From: Mucilaginibacter sp. UR6-11 | Lineage (GTDB): Bacteria > Bacteroidota > Bacteroidia > Sphingobacteriales > Sphingobacteriaceae | DNA length: 64,000 nt | Direction of reading: 5' to 3' | NCBI RefSeq assembly: GCF_020880695.1 | Contig: NZ_JAJIWO010000006.1 | Coordinates: forward strand, 1 to 64,000 | Shown: positions 42,367 to 52,151 of the stretch, piece after piece | Layout: each line of letters opens with the position of its first letter | Position numbering within the stretch: position 1 is the stretch's first letter | Notes under the pieces: model-generated | Told to the model about the DNA's origin: nothing | The model's input: only the letters and a program-made list of their open reading frames with translations | Database searches by the model: none | Made by a program: the position numbers and the translations under genes

Positions 42367-45159
42367 TTACCTGATTATCGTAACATAACCCGTCAATGGC
42401 AGGCGGCCGTGTTTTGGGTCGATAATATAATAATAAACCCCTACAGGCAGGTTCGCGTTGTTGAACCGGCCGTCCCAGGCGATTGTATACCCAACCGACC
42501 GATATACTTTTTGCCCGTTTCTGTTAAAAATATCAACAGTACAATCTAAATAGTCGTCTAAATATTTAATATTCCAGGTATCATTGATCCCGTCTCCGTT
42601 TGGTGTAAAGGTATTAGGGATGACAGGAGGCCGCAATGGGGTTATTTTAACATTATCTGTAACAGAACAGCCTTCGCCATTAGTTACGGTTAAGATGTAG
42701 GTTACGTTCTGGTCTACCGTAACAACCGGGTTGGGGATGGTACTGTCGCTTAAACCCGCAACCGGTGCCCATGAGTATTTAAGGCTATCACCGGTTGCTG
42801 TCGTCTGTATCGTTATTTTATTTCCGGCTAATATGGCAATATCGGGGCCGGCGTTAACTGTGGGTATCGGTTTTACAGTAATACTCCTGGCAATCGTATC
42901 CGCACAAGCTGTCGCGCCGGTTGTAGTGTAAACACATTTTATTACAAAGATGCCCACACCGGCAACAACAGGGTCAAATACGGCACCGCTAACCCCAGGT
43001 CCCGAAAACACCGGCGCGCCGGGAATACCTGTAGCTTCGCTTATAAAAGCATCAAGACGAAGGGGACCGTTATTTAAGCAAACAGCGTCGGGCGGATTAA
43101 AGGAAAGAACCGGGGCTATCACGACGGTTACCTGCATTAACTTTTCTTCCCGGCAAACATTGGCATCGCCGGTGAATGCCACCATACGCACATTGTAGGT
43201 TTTTGTCGTTTGCGGATAATGCAGCGCCGGATACAGATGCCGGTATAATTTACCCGGGTAAGGATTATCATCAACTTCGGGTGCAGACGGATCATCAGCA
43301 TCAAAATACCATATTATTTTAGTGATCACCCCTACGGTAGCGCTTGATTTGTTTTTAAAAAAAACCTCGCGGTTAGCGCAAAACGGGCCGCCGTTAAGCA
43401 CTTCAAAGTCGGGAACAGGCGAACCGTTTACCTGGAGCGTTTTAGTAACAGTGGCAGCTGTACAGCCATTTGCTGAGGTTACGGTAAGACTAACCTGGTA
43501 TTTCCTGGTTTTACCGTAATAGTGGGTTGGATTTTGTAAGGCTGAGGTATTGGGGTTGGCGGCATTTGCGTCGTCATCACCAAAATTCCACAAATAGGTT
43601 AAACCGGTATTGCTGTCAGCTGTAATAGTTTTATTTATAAACCTGGCAGACAGGTCTGCATAACAAATTTCGGGTAAATCAAAATCAACTACCGGCAACG
43701 GGTTTACCACAATGGTCCTGGCCAAAGTTGTTGTACACCCTATATCGGTTGTTATGATCCGTTTTACGGTATAATCGCCCGCAACAGTATAGGTATGCGT
43801 CGCAGGCGGGCCGGCAGTTGTGGTATCTTTAGTACCGTCGCCGTAATCCCATATCCGGCTGGTAATACTTCCTTCTGTACTGGTCGCTACATCGGTAAAA
43901 GTAACCGGCTGGGTAACACAAACAGGGGTTGAAGTACTGAATGAAATATCAACTTGCGGAATGATATGTATTTTTTTACTGCTAACCTGTGAAGTGCATC
44001 CCGCTTGATTGGTCACTGTTAATTTTACCGTAAAATCGCCTGCGTTGGCGTAAACATGCGATGGATTTTGTTTTGTGGACGTCTGCCCGTCGCCGAAATC
44101 CCACAACCATGAAGTTACGGTTGAACCGACTGCAACAGAAAGATCGCTGAAAACCGTCGTATCACCCTGGCAGGTGGAGTATGGTGCCTGAATTAAAGCA
44201 TCAGGTAATGGCAGCACGGTTATATTTATAAAGTTTGAGGCCACTACACACCTGGAGGTGCTTATGTTACCTGCATCCCCTTTTACTATGCGATAAGAGT
44301 AATGGCCGGCAGTGTCCGGCGATAAAAAACTAAAAGTTGACGCCGTATCCGCCGGGCCCTGGTCTACCCAGGCACCGTTAACATAAGCCTGAAGCTTTTG
44401 AGCAAAATTAGGATCAAGTGTGGTGATGGTTTTTATTGACATGGTATGCGGCAAACCGGCACAAAAAATAGCATTATCCTGGTCAGAGTGCGCAAAAAAT
44501 TGCGTCCCATAGGGCCTGAATATAATATCGTCAATAGCAATATCATTGCCGGTTCCGCCGGGAGCGTTGTTGATCATTTTTAAAACGACGGATTGCGCAC
44601 CTGCCGGGGTTGAAAAGGTAAAAGGGTATTCGTGCCAGGTGCTATCTGCAATCATATTACCTGTATTATATTCACCCAAAGAGGCGCCGTCAATGCTTTC
44701 AAGTTTAAAGGTTACATTGGGCAAAATGCCATTTCCCTTTAAAATATTTTTTATAAAAGCCGAAAACAGATAGGTTGTACTGCCACAGAGCCCATCAACT
44801 TTCCGGGTATAAAACAGCCCCGGGGTAAAGCCGGCATTCACTATCATCATATAACCATTAAAGTCGCCGGTATGGTCGGTTGTAAAAACCCAACCCTTAT
44901 TTAATCCCAATGTGCTGTTAGCTATTGTGTAATAGTTGTCGTCAGGCGAGTGGGCAACATAGCCATAGGTAGTTGAACCGGAATCTGGTTTTAACGCCCC
45001 CCCAAACTGAAAAACCCCCGAACCAAAAGTAATATGAACGATAGGGTCGCCTAAACTTTGGGCCTGACATTTATAGCCGGAAACAAAAACTGCCAGAAAC
45101 AGAAAAAAAATTCTGTAAATACTCCTGTTAAAAAATCTTACAATAAAATCTGGTAGCAT
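42367..45159 (-). CDS. Large secreted PKD-repeat protein with T9SS type B sorting domain
   Basis: 930 residues. A signal peptide (FFLFLAVFVSGYKCQAQ) leads into an N-terminal carbohydrate-binding-like domain (about 40-215). Several PKD domains follow, each with the WDFGDG-type motif: WLWDFGDGQTS, IWDYGDGTKD, YLWNFGDDD, then further Ig-like repeats. The C-terminus (about 845-930) is the gliding-motility CHU_C/T9SS type B domain: PNTFTPNGDGINDTW ... YDFNRNGQ-like VDIFNRNGQKVY ... PVGVYYYII. It is exported by the type IX secretion system and kept on or released from the surface. Likely an adhesin or polysaccharide-binding protein. Confidence 0.9.
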   Translation of the reverse strand: MLPDFIVRFFNRSIYRIFFLFLAVFVSGYKCQAQSLGDPIVHITFGSGVFQFGGALKPDSGSTTYGYVAHSPDDNYYTIANSTLGLNKGWVFTTDHTGDFNGYMMIVNAGFTPGLFYTRKVDGLCGSTTYLFSAFIKNILKGNGILPNVTFKLESIDGASLGEYNTGNMIADSTWHEYPFTFSTPAGAQSVVLKMINNAPGGTGNDIAIDDIIFRPYGTQFFAHSDQDNAIFCAGLPHTMSIKTITTLDPNFAQKLQAYVNGAWVDQGPADTASTFSFLSPDTAGHYSYRIVKGDAGNISTSRCVVASNFINITVLPLPDALIQAPYSTCQGDTTVFSDLSVAVGSTVTSWLWDFGDGQTSTKQNPSHVYANAGDFTVKLTVTNQAGCTSQVSSKKIHIIPQVDISFSTSTPVCVTQPVTFTDVATSTEGSITSRIWDYGDGTKDTTTAGPPATHTYTVAGDYTVKRIITTDIGCTTTLARTIVVNPLPVVDFDLPEICYADLSARFINKTITADSNTGLTYLWNFGDDDANAANPNTSALQNPTHYYGKTRKYQVSLTVTSANGCTAATVTKTLQVNGSPVPDFEVLNGGPFCANREVFFKNKSSATVGVITKIIWYFDADDPSAPEVDDNPYPGKLYRHLYPALHYPQTTKTYNVRMVAFTGDANVCREEKLMQVTVVIAPVLSFNPPDAVCLNNGPLRLDAFISEATGIPGAPVFSGPGVSGAVFDPVVAGVGIFVIKCVYTTTGATACADTIARSITVKPIPTVNAGPDIAILAGNKITIQTTATGDSLKYSWAPVAGLSDSTIPNPVVTVDQNVTYILTVTNGEGCSVTDNVKITPLRPPVIPNTFTPNGDGINDTWNIKYLDDYLDCTVDIFNRNGQKVYRSVGYTIAWDGRFNNANLPVGVYYYIIDPKHGRLPLTGYVTIIR

Positions 45160-45305
45160 TGCTCTTCCCGCACATTATTAATTATTGGCAAAGTAAATAT
45201 ATTATAAATTAATCACCTGTTAAATACCAACCCAACAACTGTGAAATATAGGCCTTTAAGCACAATAAATTGCACTTTATACATTTAATAAATTGTTTTA
45301 TTTTT

Positions 45306-45313
45306 TATATTTG
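45306..45313 (+). promoter_or_regulatory. Candidate -7 box of the zinc-ribbon gene
   Basis: TATATTTG matches TAnnTTTG and ends 39 nt before the ATG at 45353. Confidence 0.35.
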
Positions 45314-45352
45314 TTACGAAATATAAAATACAACACCCCCTTAATTTGTATT

Positions 45353-45547
45353 ATGGTTTTAGCTTTACAAAATCAACAGGACAATAGAATACCTGCAAAA
45401 AATCAATCTGTGTGTCCCAAGTGCAAAAAACGCACGGAAGACCGGATACAGCGCAGCGCCTTTGTAAAAACATTTTTATTTTGGCTACCGTTACAAAGGT
45501 ACATCTGTTACAGCTGCAAACGCAAATACTACGTATTATCCAGCTAA
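45353..45547 (+). CDS. Small zinc-ribbon protein, 64 residues
   Basis: From ATG at 45353 (MVLALQNQQDN); an upstream start would add a hydrophobic 20-residue lead. Two zinc-binding pairs, CPKC (near residue 23) and CYSC (near 53), sandwich an aromatic helix FVKTFLFWLPLQRY. Possibly a nucleic-acid or protein-binding zinc finger. No family recognised. Its frame ends 20 bp before the convergent GlcD gene. Confidence 0.6.
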   Translation: MVLALQNQQDNRIPAKNQSVCPKCKKRTEDRIQRSAFVKTFLFWLPLQRYICYSCKRKYYVLSS

Positions 45548-45567
45548 AATTTCAGCTACAGATATTA

Positions 45568-46986
45568 TTATTGGGCTGTCTGATTATTATCGAATATTTT
45601 TCCAGGATTTAATATATAAAAAGGATCAAAAACACCTTTAATGCCACGCCATAGTTGAAAGTGGACGGGTGAATATTTGATAGACATAAATTCCTTTTGC
45701 ACCAGGCCGATACCATGCTCGCCGGATAGCGTGCCACCTAAGGCAACCGTTAGCTCAAATAGCTCGCGGATGCCGTCTTTTAGTTTATGGTTCCAATCGT
45801 CATCGCTCATGGTGGCTTTAATGATGTTTACGTGCAGGTTGCCATCGCCGGCATGGCCATAGCAAACCGATTCAAATCCATATTTGGCGCCGATGCTTTT
45901 AACCCCTTTTATTAATTGCGGCAACGCCGCGCGGGGCACCACGGTGTCTTCCTCCTTATAAACAGAGTTTGATTTTACCGACACGCCCATCGTACGTCTT
46001 ATCCGCCATAGTTCCTCCTTTTGCGCCGCCGATTCGGCAAATAGCACGTTGGTACAGCCAAACTCTTCTAAAACCTGGTTTATCCTTTCGCAATCGGCAA
46101 ATATTACTTCCTGATTATTTCCGTCAACCTCAATTAACAGGAAGGCCGCGTCATTATCTTTCAGGTCGAAAACAATCGCATCTTTTTCCATCACCCACTC
46201 CACCCCTTTACGTTCCATAAATTCAAGCGCGGAAGGGACTATCCCCGCTCTGAAAATAGCTGAAACGGCGGCGCAGGCTTCGTCATTCGAGCTAAAAGAA
46301 GCCATCATCAATGCATCGGCGGTCGGCGCAGGTATAAGCTTGACGACAATTTTGGTAACGATGCCCAAGGTCCCTTCAGACCCGATGATCAACTGGGTTA
46401 AATTATACCCTGATGCATATTTTAAAGTATTGGCGCCGGTCCATATAACCTCGCCTGATGGCAAAACCAGTTCAAGGTTTAATATGTACTCGCGTATGGT
46501 GCCATATTTCACTACCCTGGGCCCGCCCGAACCATGAGCCACATTACCGCCGATAAAACAGCTTCCTTTACTGGCCGGATCTATCGGATATAACAACCCT
46601 TTTGCCGCTACCTGGTTCATAAACTCTTCGGTAATTACACCCGGCTCAACAATTGCCTGTAAATTTTGCTCATCAATGGCAAGTATTTTATTGAGACGCT
46701 CCAGGGCTATTACTAAGCCGCCCATTACCGGTAACGCGCCGCCGCTCAGGCCGGTGCCCGCCCCCCTGGGTGTTACCGGTATTAGCTGTTCATTACAAAG
46801 TTTCAGCAGCGCAGATACCTCGCCGGCAGATTTAGGTTTAACAACAACTTCAGGGTAATATCGCAGGTCTTCGGTTTCGTCATGGCTGTATTTTTCCATC
46901 CCGTTTTTACCGGTTACAACTGCTTCATCCCCAACAATTTGCTTTATGACAGCTAATATCTCGTGCGTTATTTTATTGTAAACCAT
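45568..46986 (-). CDS. glcD: FAD-binding oxidase, GlcD family
   Basis: 472 residues. FAD domain with VTPRGAGTGLSGGALP (about 76) and IDPASKGSCFIGGNVAHGSGG (in parts, about 140); GSEGTLGIVTKIV (about 207); C-terminal CYGHAGDGNLHVNII (about 380) and SGEHGIGLVQKEFM (about 432) form the substrate/flavin site. Oxidises glycolate, D-lactate or another 2-hydroxyacid. No glcE/glcF neighbours, so a single-chain D-lactate dehydrogenase-type enzyme is also possible. Confidence 0.9.
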   Translation of the reverse strand: MVYNKITHEILAVIKQIVGDEAVVTGKNGMEKYSHDETEDLRYYPEVVVKPKSAGEVSALLKLCNEQLIPVTPRGAGTGLSGGALPVMGGLVIALERLNKILAIDEQNLQAIVEPGVITEEFMNQVAAKGLLYPIDPASKGSCFIGGNVAHGSGGPRVVKYGTIREYILNLELVLPSGEVIWTGANTLKYASGYNLTQLIIGSEGTLGIVTKIVVKLIPAPTADALMMASFSSNDEACAAVSAIFRAGIVPSALEFMERKGVEWVMEKDAIVFDLKDNDAAFLLIEVDGNNQEVIFADCERINQVLEEFGCTNVLFAESAAQKEELWRIRRTMGVSVKSNSVYKEEDTVVPRAALPQLIKGVKSIGAKYGFESVCYGHAGDGNLHVNIIKATMSDDDWNHKLKDGIRELFELTVALGGTLSGEHGIGLVQKEFMSIKYSPVHFQLWRGIKGVFDPFYILNPGKIFDNNQTAQ

Positions 46987-47090
46987 AAACTTTTAAAAAT
47001 CAAAACTAGGCATTATGCGCTGTAAATTAATTTTTATACGTATAATTAGCCTATAAATTCATCGTAAAAATGCCCGGGCACCAAGACTAA

Positions 47091-48299
47091 ATGCAGAAGA
47101 TCATATTATCGGCTTTTGCCTGCGAACCTGGAAAAGGATCAGAAGAAGGGAATGGCTGGCACTGGGCATCAGGATTGGCGGGGTTGGGCTATGAAGTTCA
47201 TTGCTTAACCCGCAGTGTTAACCGCACCGGCATTGAATCTTATCCGGCACCGGCAAATCTTCATTTCCATTACGTAGCCATGCCGGCCGGCAGTGAAAGG
47301 CTGTTTCATATGGGGCCGTTTATTTATGTACATTATATGGCCTGGCAATACCTGGCTTATCAAAAGGCCAAAAAGCTTCATAAAGATTTAGGTTTTGATA
47401 TTGCGCATCATGTTAGCTGGGGCAGCCTTCAAATGGGTTCGCATCTGTATAAGTTAAAAATTCCGTTTATTTTTGGCCCGGCCGGCGGCGGGCAACATGC
47501 ACCCAAAGCATTTAAAAAATACTTTGGCCACCACTGGGTAGCTGAAATAAAACGCGAAAAAATCAGTAATTTATTGGTTAAGTATAACCCGGCTTGCAAA
47601 AACATGCTGCAAAAGGCCCATGCGGTCTTGGTATCAAATAGTGACACGCTTGAACTGGTAAAATCGCTTGGGGCAAAAAACTATTACTTCTCGCTGGACA
47701 CCGCTCTTCCGGAGAGCTTCTTCCCTGCTGTATTTAAACCAAAAGTACCGCAACCGGGCAAACTTAAACTGCTATGGGTGGGCCGCTTTATGCCTCGTAA
47801 GGGCGTGTTGTTAACGCTTGAAGTAATGCGTGCTTTAAAGGCGTATCCGCAGATCAGCTTAACGATTGTTGGTTATGGCGAAACGGAAGAAGAAATTGCC
47901 GCCTGTATCCGGGAATATGGATTGCAAGACACCGTTACCCTAACCGGTAAAGTACCTTATGACGAGGTGCGCGGGTATTATGACAGCCATGATGTTTTCT
48001 TTTTTACTTCGCTTCGCGACTCCTGCCCGGCACAGCTGTTGGAGGCCGCTGCGTTTGGGACGCCGGTTGTTACCCTGAACCTGCATGGGCAGGCTTTATT
48101 AGTTAATGATGATACCGGTATACGCTGCAATGTTACCACACCAGACGCTACCGTTTTAGCGTTAAAAGACGCCCTGCTTGATCTTTACAATAACCCGGAT
48201 AAAATTACCAAAATGAGCCATGAGGCCGTGAAGTTTGCAAAAAAACAAACCTGGCCCGCTAAAATCGCCGCTATCACTAAAGATCATTACCCGGTATAA
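47091..48299 (+). CDS. Family 4 glycosyltransferase
   Basis: 402 residues, GT-B fold. N-terminal acceptor domain ILSAFACEPGKGSEEGNGWHW; C-terminal donor domain with LLWVGRFMPRKGVLLTLEVM (about 230) and EAAAFGTPVVTLNLHG, which carries the E-x7-E-like sugar-nucleotide site. Probably makes a surface glycan. Its stop is immediately followed by the folB stop on the other strand. Confidence 0.9.
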   Translation: MQKIILSAFACEPGKGSEEGNGWHWASGLAGLGYEVHCLTRSVNRTGIESYPAPANLHFHYVAMPAGSERLFHMGPFIYVHYMAWQYLAYQKAKKLHKDLGFDIAHHVSWGSLQMGSHLYKLKIPFIFGPAGGGQHAPKAFKKYFGHHWVAEIKREKISNLLVKYNPACKNMLQKAHAVLVSNSDTLELVKSLGAKNYYFSLDTALPESFFPAVFKPKVPQPGKLKLLWVGRFMPRKGVLLTLEVMRALKAYPQISLTIVGYGETEEEIAACIREYGLQDTVTLTGKVPYDEVRGYYDSHDVFFFTSLRDSCPAQLLEAAAFGTPVVTLNLHGQALLVNDDTGIRCNVTTPDATVLALKDALLDLYNNPDKITKMSHEAVKFAKKQTWPAKIAAITKDHYPV

Positions 48300-48659
48300 T
48301 CAGCCTTGTTTATGATAGCTGAGCGTAACGCTTGCATACTTCGTTTTGGCGCCGGTTAACGGGGTTAATTTTTTGATAGATAGCTGTATCCTGTCAACAA
48401 AAGCATACTGCCGTTTTATCTCGTCAATAATAGCTTCGGCCACAGTTTCAATCAGCTTCCTGGGGATTTTCATTTCTTCGCAGGCGATATCATAAAGTTG
48501 CTCATAGTTAACGGTGTTAGCCAGTTCATCTTCACTAACCTTACCCAATGGTGTAAATTCGACGTCGATATCGACGATAAAGCTATTTCCTAATTTTTGT
48601 TCTTCGGGGTAAAAGCCGTGATAGGCAAAAAACTCCGCACCGTGCAGGGCTATAATCAT
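48300..48659 (-). CDS. folB: Dihydroneopterin aldolase
   Basis: 119 residues from ATG at 48659. FolB motifs: LHGAEFFAYHGFYPEEQKLG (about 5-24, HG of the active site), TVNYEQLYDIACEEM and LIETVAEAIIDEI. Cleaves dihydroneopterin to hydroxymethyldihydropterin and glycolaldehyde in folate synthesis. Abuts the convergent glycosyltransferase with no gap. Confidence 0.93.
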   Translation of the reverse strand: MIIALHGAEFFAYHGFYPEEQKLGNSFIVDIDVEFTPLGKVSEDELANTVNYEQLYDIACEEMKIPRKLIETVAEAIIDEIKRQYAFVDRIQLSIKKLTPLTGAKTKYASVTLSYHKQG

Positions 48660-48734
48660 TTTCAAAAGTACTGTTTTAGTTAATTAGTGAGCGGGTGTTT
48701 ATTAATATGTTTAGCCGGCAATACTGCAATCAGT

Positions 48735-48742
48735 TATATTTG
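48735..48742 (+). promoter_or_regulatory. Candidate -7 box of the acyl-CoA dehydrogenase gene
   Basis: TATATTTG matches TAnnTTTG and ends 20 nt before the ATG. Confidence 0.45.
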
Positions 48743-48762
48743 TTAAACTAACAAACCATTTC

Positions 48763-49944
48763 ATGGCAAAGACCGATCTTTTTGAATCGCCGGACTATTA
48801 TTTATTGGATGAACTGCTTACCGATGAACATAAACTGATCCGTAAAAGCGTACGCGATTGGGTAAAAAAAGAAATAAGCCCTGTTATCGAAGATTATGCC
48901 CAACGTGCCGAGTTTCCTAAACAACTTTTAAAGGGGCTGGCCGGGATAGGGGCCTTTGGCCCTACTATACCGGTGCAGTATGGCGGCCTGGGGCTGGATT
49001 ACCTGGCTTACGGTATTATTATGCAGGAAATTGAGCGGGGTGATTCAGGGATCAGGTCTACCGCATCGGTGCAGGGTTCATTGGTAATGTATCCTATCTA
49101 CGCTTACGGATCTGAAGAACAGAAAATGAAGTATCTGCCTAAACTGGCCAGCGGCGAGCTGATGGGATGTTTTGGATTGACAGAACCCGACCACGGTTCT
49201 GACCCGGGCGGGATGACCACCAATTTTAAAGATGCAGGTGATCATTACATTTTAAATGGTGCAAAGATGTGGATCTCGAATGCGCCATTTGCGGATATCG
49301 CTATTGTCTGGGCAAAAAACCAGGAAGGAAAAATTCAGGGGTTGATCGTTGAACGCGGTATGGATGGCTTTACAACGCCCGAAACACATAACAAATGGTC
49401 GTTACGGGCGTCGGCTACCGGCGAGCTGGTATTTGACAATGTTAAAGTACCGAAAGAAAACCGGTTACCCCATGTAACCGGATTAAAGGGGCCGCTTGGC
49501 TGCCTTAATCAGGCCCGCTACGGGATTGCCTGGGGCGCCATTGGGGCCGCTATGGATTGTTATGATACCGCGCTGCGGTATGCCAAAGAACGTAAGCAGT
49601 TTAATAAGCCAATAGCCGCTTTCCAGCTACAGCAGAAAAAGCTGGCCGAAATGATCACCGAGATCACAAAGGCACAGCTATTGACCTGGCGCCTGGCTAT
49701 TTTAAAAAATGACAACAGGGCCACGCCCGCCCAAATTTCAATGGCAAAACGCAATAGCGTAGAAATTGCTATAAACATAGCCCGCGAAGCCCGGCAAATA
49801 CTTGGCGGCATGGGTATTACAGGAGAATATCCAATAATGAGACATATGATGAACCTTGAATCGGTAATTACCTATGAGGGAACACATGATATTCATCTGC
49901 TGATAACTGGCATGGATATTACGGGTGAAGAGGCTTTTAAATAA
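48763..49944 (+). CDS. Acyl-CoA dehydrogenase, glutaryl-CoA dehydrogenase-like
   Basis: 393 residues. FAD and substrate motifs LTEPDHGSDPGGM (about 139), WISNAPFADIAIVW, RASATGELVFDNVKVP; the catalytic base is Glu372 in VITYEGTHDIHLL. The pair E-R-G-D-S-G-I-R near residue 92 fits glutaryl-CoA dehydrogenase rather than short-chain enzymes. It would decarboxylate glutaryl-CoA to crotonyl-CoA in lysine breakdown. Stands alone, so the pathway genes are elsewhere. Confidence 0.87.
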   Translation: MAKTDLFESPDYYLLDELLTDEHKLIRKSVRDWVKKEISPVIEDYAQRAEFPKQLLKGLAGIGAFGPTIPVQYGGLGLDYLAYGIIMQEIERGDSGIRSTASVQGSLVMYPIYAYGSEEQKMKYLPKLASGELMGCFGLTEPDHGSDPGGMTTNFKDAGDHYILNGAKMWISNAPFADIAIVWAKNQEGKIQGLIVERGMDGFTTPETHNKWSLRASATGELVFDNVKVPKENRLPHVTGLKGPLGCLNQARYGIAWGAIGAAMDCYDTALRYAKERKQFNKPIAAFQLQQKKLAEMITEITKAQLLTWRLAILKNDNRATPAQISMAKRNSVEIAINIAREARQILGGMGITGEYPIMRHMMNLESVITYEGTHDIHLLITGMDITGEEAFK

Positions 49945-50021
49945 AAGGTGATAAAATATTTGCATGATAGCGGTAATCACCGCGCGAATATTATATTTGC
50001 TGCGGACCCTAATAGTAGAAA

Positions 50022-52151
50022 TTGATCTCCCCTATATCCCGTTCAGCCGTTAAATCCATTCTCCGCAATTGCCGATTGGGGCTGCTGTTGCTGTTGATTT
50101 CAGGTTGCAGGCAGGTAACCACGGAACGCCAGGGAAACTCGGCTGAATTTAAACGGATAACAAAACGGCTGGATACTTTTTTTGGTAACAACCGTGTTGA
50201 GCAGGGAATGCGCCTGCTGGATTCGACTAAGAAATATTCAAATAACCTTACGCTTTTAGACAGATATCAAATCTATGGGTTTCGTTATTTTTATTATCAA
50301 CGAACAGCGGGCGGTAATAAAAAAGCATTGCTATATGCAGATACCATGCTTGCCATTGCCGGGCAAAGTACTGATGCCAGGCAACGCACAGCATTATATG
50401 TAGATGCCAATTTCGCCCTTGGCGACGCTTATTTTGCCTTACAGCAATATGATGAAGCCTATCAGCATTTATTTAAGGGTTACCAGGTCGGAAGGAACAC
50501 CTTAAATAAGGTTGTCCTCTCGTTTTATATGTACCGGATGGGTATGATAACCTATAAGATGGGCAACTATAACCTGGCCAATAGTTATTTTAAAAAAAGC
50601 TATAACTATTATACCGTTATACCCGGCGATTTTGTAAATTTTTACCATGCACAGGAATTGCTTGATAATATTGCGCTGAGCTATAAACACAATAACCAGC
50701 CGGATAGCGCGATCCTGTATTTTGACCGGTCTTTACAATTCATCAATAAATACGGGCCAAATTTTAAAGACAGACTTAAAATGATTGATATTGCCCGGGG
50801 CGTTGTTTATGGCAACAAGGCCGAGGTGCTGGTTCAGCAAGGTAATTATCAGCAGGCTATTGAATTGCTCAAAAAAAGCATACTGATAAACCTGCAAAAA
50901 AACTACGATAATAATGACGCCGAACTAAGCGAAATAAAACTCGCCAGGCTTTATTATGACCACCACCAGGATAATAATTTATTTTCGCTGTTAACCACTA
51001 TTGGCCGCCAGTTAGACAGTGTAAAGAACCCGGAAGTTGAAGCCAGCTGGAACCAGTTAATGAGCCAGTATTATCTCCGTCAAAACAAACTACCCGAAGC
51101 TTTACGTTATTTGCAGGCATATAATACCATTAAAGATTCGAACATTAAAAAGCTGAACCTGTTAAAAGCAAGCGACATTAATAAACAGCTGGAAAACTTT
51201 GAAAATCAGCAGCAAATAGAACGCTTGAGCAGCAACAATAAAACACAGCGGGTACTGCTTTACGTAATAATTATTGTTGCTTTAATGGCACTCATCATTG
51301 TATTTTTGGTTTACAGAAACTGGAAAAGATCAAAAAAAGATGTACTGACCGTTAAATTGCTTAACCGCCAGATTAATGAACAAAACGGCGAGTTAGAAAA
51401 CGCCCTGAATGAGCTTAAGTTAAGCAGCCAGGAAAAAGACCGCATTTTACGCACCGTAGCGCACGATCTGCGCAACCCTATTGGTGGTATAGCCTCATTA
51501 ACCTCAATACTGGCCAATGATGATTGTACAGAAGAACAAATAGAATTAATAAATCTGGTTAAAGAGACTTCCTACAATTCGCTGGAGCTCATCAACGAGA
51601 TCCTGGAGGCGACAAATGCAACGTCCATGGAGCTGAAAGTTGAACTGACAGAGATCAATTCACTGGTTAACAACAGTGTAGAATTGCTGCGCTTTAAAGC
51701 TTCAGAGAAAGGACAGAAAATATTTTATGAACCCTTACACGGCCCGTTACAATTATTGATAAGCCGTGAAAAAATCTGGAGGGTGATTAGTAACTTAATC
51801 AGCAACGCTATAAAATTCAGTCCGCCCGACGCACCCATTTTTGTTAAGGTGGCGCGCGAAGCCGGCCAGGTGGTTATATCTGTTTTAGACAACGGCATTG
51901 GCATCCCTGATGACCTGAAAGACCAGGTTTTTAATATGTTTACCGTTGCGCAACGGCCGGGCACATCGGGCGAAAAATCTTTTGGATTGGGTTTGTCAAT
52001 CTGTAAACAGATCATGGAGAAATCACATGGTAAAATTTGGTTTGACAGCGGTAAACATGGCACCATCTTTTTTATAAGCCTGCCAATACCGGCCGAAGAC
52101 AGTGCACTTAAAGAATCATCAGCGCAGCAAACCGGCATACCACAGTCCTGA
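50022..52151 (+). CDS. Lipid-anchored TPR sensor histidine kinase
   Basis: 709 residues, starting with TTG: an in-frame stop (TAG) lies two codons upstream of it and no ATG occurs until EQGM at residue 63, so TTG is the best start. A signal peptide ends in a lipobox (LLLLLISGC, Cys29). TPR-like helical repeats (about 55-385) precede one membrane helix (411-431), a coiled linker, a HisKA domain with phospho-acceptor His481 in VAHDLRNP, and a HATPase_c domain (N box NLISNAIKFS, G1 DNGIGIP, G2 FGLGLSICK). The TPR part would be periplasmic. No response regulator is adjacent. Confidence 0.88.
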   Translation: MISPISRSAVKSILRNCRLGLLLLLISGCRQVTTERQGNSAEFKRITKRLDTFFGNNRVEQGMRLLDSTKKYSNNLTLLDRYQIYGFRYFYYQRTAGGNKKALLYADTMLAIAGQSTDARQRTALYVDANFALGDAYFALQQYDEAYQHLFKGYQVGRNTLNKVVLSFYMYRMGMITYKMGNYNLANSYFKKSYNYYTVIPGDFVNFYHAQELLDNIALSYKHNNQPDSAILYFDRSLQFINKYGPNFKDRLKMIDIARGVVYGNKAEVLVQQGNYQQAIELLKKSILINLQKNYDNNDAELSEIKLARLYYDHHQDNNLFSLLTTIGRQLDSVKNPEVEASWNQLMSQYYLRQNKLPEALRYLQAYNTIKDSNIKKLNLLKASDINKQLENFENQQQIERLSSNNKTQRVLLYVIIIVALMALIIVFLVYRNWKRSKKDVLTVKLLNRQINEQNGELENALNELKLSSQEKDRILRTVAHDLRNPIGGIASLTSILANDDCTEEQIELINLVKETSYNSLELINEILEATNATSMELKVELTEINSLVNNSVELLRFKASEKGQKIFYEPLHGPLQLLISREKIWRVISNLISNAIKFSPPDAPIFVKVAREAGQVVISVLDNGIGIPDDLKDQVFNMFTVAQRPGTSGEKSFGLGLSICKQIMEKSHGKIWFDSGKHGTIFFISLPIPAEDSALKESSAQQTGIPQS

